64,000 nucleotides of DNA from Piscicola geometra (Eukaryota; Annelida; Clitellata; Hirudinida; Piscicolidae): the NCBI GenBank assembly GCA_943735955.1, contig OX030970.1:5468124-5532123 (forward strand). Direction: 5' to 3'. Shown piece by piece: positions 56,004-64,000 of this stretch. Positions within the stretch are counted from its first letter, which is position 1. Every line of letters begins with the position of its first letter. Both the position numbers and the translations under genes were made by a program. Under the pieces are notes generated by a model that worked only from the letters and a program-made list of their open reading frames with translations, was not told where the DNA came from and did not search any database.

Positions 56004-56933
56004 GGTCCATGTAATTTTTCCTCTCATACTAAAGTTCGATCAAATCATATTCGTAGCTTAGGATTTATTTTTTACTCAAAATTAACCTTATCAAACCAAA
56101 TTCTATCAGTTACTAAATCTTGCTATTTTCATCTCAGACGTATCAGACAATTATTACCTTACTTAAATGACCCTTCTTTAAAGATGTTAGTCTCTGCACT
56201 TGTTTTATCTCGAATTGACTTTTGTAACTCACTCCATTATAATTTACCTGAAACTACTTTAAAACCATTAAATAAAGTATTTAATTATGCAGCTAGAGTC
56301 GTAAGCCGTACTCCTATTTATCACCACATTACACCCTCTCTCATCTTGCTTGCTGAAGATAAAAGCAGATGGAGGCAAGCTGTGCGCATGGGACTAGAAG
56401 CGGGAGAAGCAGGGAATCGTCGGCTTGCCAGTGAAAAGCGCTCCCGCAGAAAAAAAAAACAGCAGCGATCTGCGACCAGCAGCCACCAACAACCAGCAGC
56501 GAGCAACAACCAGCAGCCAACAACAACCAAAAGAGAACAACAACCAACAGCCAACAACAACCAACAGCCATCAACAAACAGCTGCGAACAACAATCAGAA
56601 GAGAACAACAACCAACATAAAACAACAACCATCAGAGAACAACAACCAGCAGCGACAAAACCACAGCGAAAAGTTCTCCCTCGGCGCAAGTCCATTGTCT
56701 ACTTAGACTGAAGGACGCCAACAACAACATCTTATTACATTGGCTCCCCATCAAATTTAGGATTGTATTTAAAATCTCTGTTCTTATGTTTAAATTAAAA
56801 AACTCTTCTGTAAAACCTCATTAAAGTCAATCAATCAATCAAATCAATTTCTATAACGCTCATTCTTCGAATTCAAGAGCGCTCGTAAACGAATTTGTTA
56901 AACAGATATCATATCTGAGATATGTCTTCAGAT
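56004..56933 (+). mobile_element. L2/CR1-like LINE fragment with an inserted Gln/Asn-rich LINE end
   Basis: 56004-56345 and 56728-56820 match the LINE at 16600-16990 (IRSLGFIF, RIDFCNSLHYNLPETTLKPL). 56346-56727 is foreign: RWRQAVRMGLEAGEAGNRRL, KRSRRKKKQQR, then a CAACAA-rich stretch reading as Gln/Asn/Thr. The insert resembles the C-terminus of the craniofacial-2-like LINE and has CATCTT at both borders. An L2 3' end in reverse lies at 56826-56890. Confidence 0.75.
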
Positions 56934-59742
56934 CATGGGCGGCGATCCTTTTTTAGTGGGGGGGTCCACCTTAATAGGGACCCCCCCCACTTTTTTCCTT
57001 TTTTTGTATTCAAAAATTTCTATTTGTATATGAGCATAATCGTCAAACATGGCATAAAAGTAAATGTTTATACAGTAATACATTGTGAGTATGTGTAGTT
57101 ATAGTGATAGCTGTCTAAAAAAAATATTTTTTTATTACTTAAATACTCTTTCACCTAGTTTTTTGCATCACTATTGCATAGGCGGGAATCCTGGGGTCCA
57201 CCTCTACAAGAACCCCCTCACTCTTTTAAAAATACACATTTCTCAACTCATTTTGATACGAGCCTAATCGTCAACCATGGGATACAAAATGCTAATACAA
57301 TAATACATTGTGAGTATGTATGGGCAGAGATGCTAGGGGGTCCTGGGGTCCATCTTTATATGGACCCCCTCAGTTTTACAAATACAATAATTTCTTAACT
57401 CTTATCTTAATACAAGCAAAATCGTCAACCATAGCATGAAACAGAATTTTTATTCAGTAATATATTTTTTCAATTTTCGCAAGCAGACATTCAGAATGCT
57501 TTTCAGGAAATATAAGTTCACTTTTTGCAAGCAGACAGATTTACATTTTTATAAAAAAATCATTTATATTGTGCTACTTATTTTGCATGGGCGATATTCA
57601 TAGGGGGATTCTGAGGTCCACTTCAATATCGACCCTTTCAACTTTTTAGATGAACCAAAGTTAATGAATTTCAAATGGCTTCGAACATTAACTAAAGTTG
57701 CGGTTAAATAAAACTACAAGTTTCATATCGCATAACTGCCAAAACGAAATGCTGAGGCTTTTAGCTCATTCTATCGTTAGAAACACAGTGTTAATGCCAA
57801 ATCAAGCCAGTTTGGTGTTGTGGTTGACGGCACACAAGACTGCAATGGGTTAGAGCAGAAATCGATATGTATTCGTTTTTTTGATGAAGCTCTGAATGTT
57901 AATGAACAGTTTATTGGTTTATTCAGCCCACCAGATACGATCGGAAAAACATTATCTGCTGTAGTAAAAGATTTTCTACCTATAGAAAAACTAAGTGCTC
58001 AGACTTATGACGGCGCTGCTAACATGAACGGCCGATATAATGGTTGTCAGGCTATTATCAGCAGTGAGCATCCGCTTGCATTGTTTTCCCACTGTTCTAC
58101 ACTCTGAGCAATTCTTGTTGCCCAGCACACAGCTGCCGCAAATCCCTTTGTGAGCAATTCACTTCAGTTTGTCCAAGAGTTAGGTGCTTTTTACAATCGT
58201 TCAGGGAAGGTCAAGAAGCAGTTTAGTGATGCTTTAGTGTCTCTTATAATATACTTTTCTGATGAGCCACTGAATAAAAAGTATAGTATAAAACTTCTTT
58301 GTCCTACAAGATGACTGACCAGAGTTTCTACAGTGTCTTTTGTGCTTGAACATTATGAAGTGGTATTTGTTAGCCTGGAATCATTTGCTTCCATTGGTAC
58401 TGCTGATGAAACAGCTGAAAGGCTTGAGGTCTTTTTTCAACAGGGCACTACTGCACTGGCCCTCAAAGAGTTGTTTTGGTGTTTTCATTTCTGGAACAGT
58501 TAAACAAGTCGTTGCAATCAGAAAGTGCCAAGGTCAGTGGAATGGTTGCAGCGACTGATTCAGTTGTGCAACAACTGCGTCGCCTACGATCAGATGAAAA
58601 GTTTAACGCCATTTTCAGAGATGTCAACAGTATGGTTTTGTCATATGATCTCGAACCGATTGCTGTACCTCGGATGCAAAAGCCGTCACAAAAGTATTGT
58701 GGGCTAGGCCCAGCTTATGTAGCAACAACACCAGAGGAACATTATCGAGCAGCATATTATGCTGTCATAGACATTGCAATCATGCAACTCACAGAAAGGT
58801 TTAATCGAGATTCTCCTGGTTTGCGTTAATACTTGCAGCTGGAGACAATGTAGCTAACTGATGAAGTGAACCATGATATTTGCAAGCAGTATCGTGATTT
58901 AAATGAAACTAGTCTTTGTTCACAGTTAACTATGTTTAAAGACCAGAATGAACTTTAGCACAAACGCAAAAAAGAATGCAAGCTATGATCCCGGAAGTCA
59001 GAGCTCTGTTTCTTTAGGTTGAAAGATTGATCAGATTGATGCTTGTACGTCCAATAACGTCATGTACTGCAGAAAGATCTTTTAGTGCTTAGCGGCGTCT
59101 TAAGACTTGGTTGCCTGCACGTATGACACAGCCTCGCCTGAATTTACTGGCCGTTTGTCATACACATCAGGATATACTTGACAGTCTGGATTTGAAAAGA
59201 CCAGCAGAAGAATTTGCTAGTCGGTCAGACATTCGAAGGAGTCTTTTTGGAAATTGGAATAAACGAGCTGTGGGGCGAGGGCAAGAGGACAGGCAGAGAG
59301 GATAATTTATGTTATCTAAATGGCCCACAATGGGCCAAAAAAAATCTCCCAATGTATATTTGTTTATAACTTTGACAAATATAAATCTATTTGTAATTTT
59401 TTGAAACTATTTGACTCAGAAATGAATGGAAAACAAGATGATATAAAATTTATTTGATGGCTTGATGGCTAGTTGCACTTGAATTTATATAGATGACAAA
59501 TAAAAGGTACAAAAATCGCTATTGCTTTTCTTCAAATCGCTCATAGTAGCAATAAAAAAGTATTTTTATTGATTATCAAACATTTTTTTAATGTTTGGTG
59601 ATACAAATATTAATAGTTGATACAAAAATAATTTGTAAACAATACTAAATAGTATCGCTTTTACTGTATTGGTCGATACCGGTTTTTTGATTCCAACCCT
59701 GGAGAGGACCCCCCCAAGATTTTCCGCAGATCGCCGCCCCTG
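56934..59742 (+). mobile_element. hAT transposon, 2.8 kb, with intact ends and 8-bp target duplication
   Basis: Flanked by CTTCAGAT (56926-56933 and 59743-59750). Ends are CATGGGCGGCGATC and, inverted, GATCGCCGCCCCTG. Transposase pieces on the plus strand: VVVDGTQDCNGLEQKSICIR, SAQTYDGAANMNGRYNGCQA and LALFSHCSTL (57806-58107), the RNase H-like core; KPSQKYCGLGPAYV (58476-58829); and ITSCTAERSFSA, stop, RRLKTWLPARMTQPRLNLLA (59050-59160), the dimerisation region. Resembles ZMYM-type hAT transposases of animal genomes. Several stops make it inactive. It is inserted in the LINE 3' end described at 56826-56930. Confidence 0.92.
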
Positions 59743-59750
59743 CTTCAGAT

Positions 59751-60150
59751 CTTTACGAAAAGTAAATAATGCTTATTTATAAACACAGTCATGTGTAGAA
59801 GATTTGTTCTGACAGTCTGTCCTTCATCTGCAGAGCTCATCTGCCTTGTGAAGTAGGTAGCCAGTGGGTGCTTGCAAGCTGTGCATTGGTGATCAATTTT
59901 AGGCATTGGCACTTCTTCCTTTTAAAATAAGTTTTTATTTTAGTCCGTTAGACAGTTATTGGTTGAAGATTTTAATTCCGAGAGCAAGATAAATTTGAAA
60001 TAAAAAAACAAGAAAAGATATAAATTATAAAAATTATTAATATTTGAAGTTTAAAAAAACTAAATTATTGGATAAGAAGACAAACTATTTAACAAAATCA
60101 ACAAACGGTTAAAGCGGCTGCCAAGATGGCAGCTGCTAACCAAAGAGTCA
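59751..60150. other. LINE tail remnant and unassigned AT-rich sequence
   Basis: 59751-59790 continues the LINE 3' region split by the hAT element ('ctttacgaaaagtaaataatg'). 59800-60100 shows no recognisable coding or element. 60110-60145 has 'gcggctgccaagatggcag', also present at 37770. Confidence 0.4.
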
Positions 60151-60345
60151 TTAATATCTCACCCTCATAGAAGTAATTTAAGATCATCCACTCAAAACCA
60201 CTATTTCATTCCTTCCATTAATAACTCTTTTGCTAAACCTTATTTATCTACTTCTAATTCATTATTTACTTATTGACGTAGTGAGAGCGCTTCAGTTGCG
60301 TGCCCGGGCGCTATACAAAAACGACAATTATTCTTATCATCATTA
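60151..60345 (+). mobile_element. L2-like LINE fragment and SINE 3' fragment
   Basis: 60151-60270 matches 17005-17160 of the LINE ('tcattaatatctcaccctca'). 60280-60345 ('gagagcgcttcagttgcgtg') matches the 3' part of the SINE at 4400-4605. Confidence 0.7.
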
Positions 60346-60507
60346 TTCATTGCTGCGTATGGCGAAGAATCTGGCATGTCCACCAGTAGGTCTTGCACTT
60401 GCTTGGCGATGTGCAATGGGTTCCATTACATACGAGTATTTCGTCATTTCAGATGACACTCGGCGTGTGTGGAAGATCGCCTCCACGTGGCAGGACCACA
60501 ATCTTGG
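60346..60507 (+). other. Short coding-like remnant, unrecognised
   Basis: Open frame with MAKNLACPPVGLALAWRC, ITYEYFVISDD and RRVWKIASTWQDHN. Protein-like composition, cut by the SINE at 60508. No family recognised. Likely transposon-derived. Confidence 0.3.
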
Positions 60508-60700
60508 GTGAACGGGTAGCTGAGTCGGCAACGACTCTCGGCTTGACCAAGAATGAAAGGTCCTAGGTTCAAGTGCAACCAATGCCCTAGTAACCCAAAG
60601 GCGCAAATGAAAATATGCAGCCTAAGTGGCCTGGAAGCCCGTTCGGGTTATACGTCACTATAATAATGCTCGTCATTATTATTATTATTATTATTTGTGG
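60508..60700 (+). mobile_element. tRNA-derived SINE, family A (best preserved)
   Basis: GGGTAGCTGAGTCGGCAACG (A-box), GGTTCAAGTGCAACC (B-box), the usual body and an ATT-repeat tail. Confidence 0.9.
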
Positions 60701-60770
60701 TGAAAAACGCCGGTAAACTGACGTAACTTTTGGTTGTATTAAATCGTCCATAACGTGCGTGTTTAACTTA

Positions 60771-60951
60771 GTCGGGGTCACCAATTATAGCGAGCTATAA
60801 GTTCCGAGGCACAAGAGAGAGAGAGATTTATTTACACGAAAACTTCGTTATATATAGCACGTTAGCAAAGGCATGTCCAGGACTTCCTGTGTATGTGCAC
60901 GTGCGCATGTCCGTGCCTATATGTGGGCTGCTAAGAATGTAGGCCGCTACA
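60771..60951 (-). mobile_element. LTR plus Trp-tRNA primer-binding site of a CsRn1-like gypsy element
   Basis: Read on the minus strand: TGTAGCGGCCTACATTC at the LTR start (60951), TATATATAACG (TATA-like), AATAAATCTCTCTCTC (poly(A) signal-like), LTR end near 60785, then TGGTGACCCCGAC (60783-60771), complementary to the 3' end of tRNA-Trp with CCA. CsRn1-clade gypsy elements are known for Trp-tRNA priming. The internal region is lost after about 70 bp, where the SINE begins. Confidence 0.75.
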
Positions 60952-60959
60952 TTTCACCT

Positions 60960-61850
60960 GGATTTAATTTAGAAGGTTTGTGTTCAAATAAATAATAAAA
61001 GGTTTATGTGTGTTTTAGATACATTTTATCTTTTATATTTAGTGATTTTATCTTTTACTTTTTAGTCCGTTCTTGAATACAAAAGTATCAAAGCAAAAGT
61101 TGTTGGAGAACCTTTGAAATACTCCACTCCAATGCTTAAGGCACAGTAGATGGAAAGATTACCCAAAAAAATGAACAAACTGATTTCTATAAGTATTTAG
61201 ATGTTTAAAATTTCAAGATTTGATTCAAAAATTTTTTCAAATAGTATTCAACATTCCTTTTTGATCAATAATCGCGCCATTGCGCTCCTGAATTTGCATT
61301 TCATTTTCTAGACTTCGTTCTATTTAATAAATAATAGGAATAAATAAATTCTGCATTTCAAAAAGTAAATTTTCAGTCTTTTATATTTTGGCAGATAAAT
61401 TTTTAATGTTTCGTTTCTAGGCTTTAAAGTTTAAACTTAAAATGAAAATTGTAATTATCGCTTTAAAGTTTAAAGTTTAAACTTTAAAGCGATTGTTTTA
61501 ATTATGGAATTTATTTCTGGAGAATTTTCATTAAATAGTTTTATTTTGTTTGAAATAAGTTAATTTTTTAAGTTTTGAAAAATCTGTTGCACCTAAAAAA
61601 AATCTCATTAAATAGCTTACTAAATATAATAGTTTCAAATAAATATATAATTTTTAATGTTTCCTATTTTATTTAATTACAAAAATTGTCTCATACAATC
61701 TGGCTCATATTTCTCTGAAATAGTTTATGATGGGTTGTATGTAACTGTAAACTAGTTTCCCAAACCTCAATAAGGAGTAAATGAACTTTCAAAATGCACA
61801 TTACATTGTTTACATACACCAGCATTACACACAAACACAAACAGAAATGC
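60960..61850. other. AT-rich sequence with a near-perfect palindrome, no gene seen
   Basis: AT-rich with no coding pattern. 61457-61493 is a 37-bp palindrome (see findings). Confidence 0.5.
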
Positions 61851-61852
61851 AG

Positions 61853-62586
61853 AGTGACACTTCACTATTGGAGGAGGGGGAGGGGGGTTCACAGAGGCCT
61901 TCGAGACGCTGTAAGACCCTCGCCATGCAAGGTCTCATGAGCGAGAAGAAGAAGAAGACCGAGAGGTTTGTGAGGGTGCTGTGCTGTGGTTTACTTTGCT
62001 CTGCCGTACTGTGGTGTACTGTGGTTTACTTTGCTGTGCTGTACAGTGGTTTACTTTGCTGTGGTGTACTGTGGTTTACTTTGCTGTGCTGTACTGTGGT
62101 TTACTTTGCTGTGGTGTACTGTGGTTTATTGTGGTTTACTTTGCTGTGGTGTACTGTGGTTTATTGTGGTTTACTTTGCTGTGGTGTACTGTGGTTTACT
62201 TTGCTGTGGTGTACTGTGGTTTATTGTGGTTTACTTTGCTGTGGTGTACTGTGGTTTACTTTGCTGTGCTGTACAGTGGTTTACTTTGCTGTGGTGTGCT
62301 GTGGTGTGGTGTGCTGTGGTGTGTTGTGGTGTGCTGTGCTGTGTTGTGCTGTGTTGTGGTGTGCTGTGGTGTGCTGTGGTGTGCTGGGCTGTGGTGTGGT
62401 GTGGTGTGTTGTGGTTTTGGTGCAGTGGTGTAGCAACCACCTATAAGGAGAAGTGAGGCAGGCTTTAATACATGCACTCAACACAGATCAGAGGAGGCAG
62501 GTGGTGATGATGATGATCCAATGGAGGAAGAGGAGGAGGAGGAAGATGGTGGAGGAAGGAAGAAGTCGAAGAAGAAGCCTCATGAG
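61853..62586 (+). CDS. Two internal exons of an unrecognised acidic/basic protein
   Basis: Exons 61853-61965 and 62487-62586, with acceptor/donor signals and matching phase (2 to 1). They encode SDTSLLEEGEGGSQRPSRR, CKTLAMQGLMSEKKKKTE, then SEEAGGDDDDPMEEEEEEE and GGGRKKSKKKPHE. The other frames of exon 1 contain stops. Alternating acidic and Lys-rich blocks suggest a disordered nuclear or nucleolar protein, but no domain is visible. Start and end lie outside the exons seen. More exons probably lie beyond the window or in 62600-64000, where I see none. Confidence 0.5.
61978..62425 (+). repeat. Minisatellite, GTGGTTTACTTTGCTGTGGTGTACT units
   Basis: About 25-35-bp units of TGCTGTGGTGTACTGTGGTT with TTACTTTGC, becoming GTGTGCTGTG near the end. 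Fills most of the intron between the two exons at 61853-62586. The 221-aa open frame through it is an artefact. Confidence 0.95.
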
Positions 62587-62624
62587 GTGAGTCTGTGTAT
62601 CAGTGTTATTTTTGTTTCATAAAA

Positions 62625-62870
62625 TAATTATAGTTTTTATTTCAGTTTCGTTTTGGAATTTATTATAGTTTTTATTTTCGTTTTCGTTTTGAAAATAATA
62701 AAAGTTTTTATGTTCGTTTTGGAAATATTTAAAGTTTTTATTTTCGTTTCAGTTTTGAAAATATTTTTTTTAATTTTCGTTTTGGCAATATTTAAAGTTT
62801 TTATCTTCGTTTCAGTTTTGAAAATAATTGAAGTTTTTATTTTCATTTTCATTTTAGTTTTGAAAATATA
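62625..62870 (+). repeat. Degenerate TTTTATTTTCGTTT repeat
   Basis: Imperfect tandem units of [20 protein letters not shown], with a period of about 50-70 bp of doubled motifs. Open in both strands, but compositional. 62871-63170 is AT-rich with nothing recognisable. Confidence 0.8.
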
Positions 62871-63179
62871 TTAATTTACAACTTGAAACACTATTTTTTT
62901 TATTTCTAAAAAAATTAATTGATCATAAAATGAAATAGTAAAATAGACCTGTATATTAACAACAAATGAGTTTTAAAATGAACAGTCAATTAAAATATTA
63001 TGAGAATTGATTACTTAAATTATTGACTAATAACAAATTTGAAATATAATAACAAATTTACGATTAAAATAAGTGATAATTTAATTGACAAAGCGAAGCG
63101 GTAATAAAATAACGTTTTCGTTACAAAAATAACACTGGTGTGTATGTACATATCGGTGATATTTTAGTTGTCATATCAC

Positions 63180-64000
63180 TGGTACACATGCTGGCACGTG
63201 TGGTTGTGGACATGCTGGCACGTGTGGTTGTGGACATGCTGGCACGTGTGGTTGTGGACATGCTGGCACGTGTGGTTGTGGACATGCTGGCACGTGTGGT
63301 TGTGGACATGCTGGCACGTGTGGTTGTGGACATGCTGGCACGTGTGGTTGTGGACATGCTGGCACGTGTGGTTGTGGAGATGCTGGCACGTGTGGTTGTG
63401 GACATGCTGGCACGCGTGGTTGTGGACATGCTGGCACGCGTGGTTGTGGAGATGCTGGCAAGTGTGGTTGTGGACATGCTGGCACGTGTGGTTGTGGACT
63501 TGCTGGCACGTGTGGTTGTGGACATGCTGGCACGTGTGGTTGTGGAGATGCTGGCACGTGTGGTTGTGGAGATGCTGGCACGCGTGGTTGTGGAGATGCT
63601 GGCATGTGTGGTTGTGGAGATGCTGGCACGTGTGGTTGTGGACATGCTGGCATGTGTGGTTGTGGAGATGCTGGCACGCGTGGTTGTGGAGATGCTGGCA
63701 CGCGTGGTTGTGGACATGCTGGCACGTGTGGTTGTGGACATGCTGGCATGTGTGGTTGTGGAGATGCTGGCACGTGTGGTTGTGGAGATGCTGGCACGTG
63801 TGGTTGTGGAGATGCTGGCACGTGTGGTTGTGGACATGCTGGCATGTGTGGTTGTGGAGATGCTGGCATGTGTGGTTGTGGAGATGCTGGCACGTGTGGT
63901 TGTGGACATGCTGGCATGTGTGGTTGTGGAGATGCTGGCACGCGTGGTTGTGGAGATGCTGGCACGCGTGGTTGTGGACATGCTGGCACGTGTGGTTGTG
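63180..64000 (+). repeat. 24-bp minisatellite reaching the window edge
   Basis: At least 34 copies of ATGCTGGCACGTGTGGTTGTGGAC or GAG variants. The period is a multiple of 3, so minus frames stay open for over 270 codons (repeat of MSTTTRAS or HVPACPQP). No start, splice or family evidence for translation. Confidence 0.95.

Noticed and set aside
61781..62446. 221-residue Cys/Tyr/Trp-rich frame
   Set aside because: Its second half is a minisatellite in the intron. Only the part at 61853-61965 is supported as an exon.
63121..63989. 286- and 272-residue open frames with 8-residue repeats
   Set aside because: Two different frames are equally open because the 24-bp unit has no stops. Nothing favours translation.

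Overview
The window is animal nuclear DNA. Conserved metazoan proteins are split into many short exons with GT-AG introns, and the introns are packed with microsatellites, minisatellites and several generations of transposons (hAT, CR1/L2-like and other non-LTR elements, a Ty3/gypsy element, tRNA-derived SINEs). The transposon mix and lack of vertebrate repeats suggest an invertebrate, probably marine. I cannot place it to phylum from sequence alone.

Five host transcription units can be reconstructed by joining exons whose reading phases match at every junction. (1) + strand, 1376-12538: 3' end of a cadherin-superfamily gene (last extracellular repeat, membrane-adjacent segment, one transmembrane helix, very short tail built from micro-exons). 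(2) - strand, 19315-23588: a complete 11-exon adenosylhomocysteinase (433 aa) with an intact-ended hAT insertion in one intron. (3) - strand, 26015-31007: a 7-exon, 215-aa secreted protein that looks like a DsbA-like thioredoxin-fold protein with an unusual cysteine motif. (4) - strand, 33107-33883: a small secreted cysteine-bearing protein resembling the C-terminal half of CAP/SCP domains. (5) + strand, 39227-45735: a complete 7-exon nuclear poly(A)-binding protein (PABPN1, 219 aa) with a 3.9-kb intron holding a CR1-like LINE that itself carries a SINE. Two further exons (61853-62586, +) encode an unrecognised acidic/basic protein.

The rest is mobile and repetitive DNA. 1-1025 is a LINE tail with a mutated RNase H. 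2224-5200 holds hAT, LINE and SINE debris. 6000-8085 is a 32-bp minisatellite. 8841-10375 is hAT, LINE and SINE fragments end to end. 12600-18970 is a stack of LINE fragments inside an older DNA transposon and includes a reverse transcriptase with a PHD-like finger. 23800-30900 is mostly simple repeats in introns. 35866-37145 is a 14-bp minisatellite open in several frames. 46660-60951 is a nested transposon graveyard in which three insertions or terminal structures can be read exactly. 61978-64000 is minisatellites.

Host genes and transposons do not form a functional system together. The main biological interest is the short-tailed cadherin, the odd thioredoxin-like protein, the nested-insertion stratigraphy with exact 8-bp target duplications, and a Trp-tRNA-type primer site that links an LTR to the CsRn1-like gypsy element in the same window.
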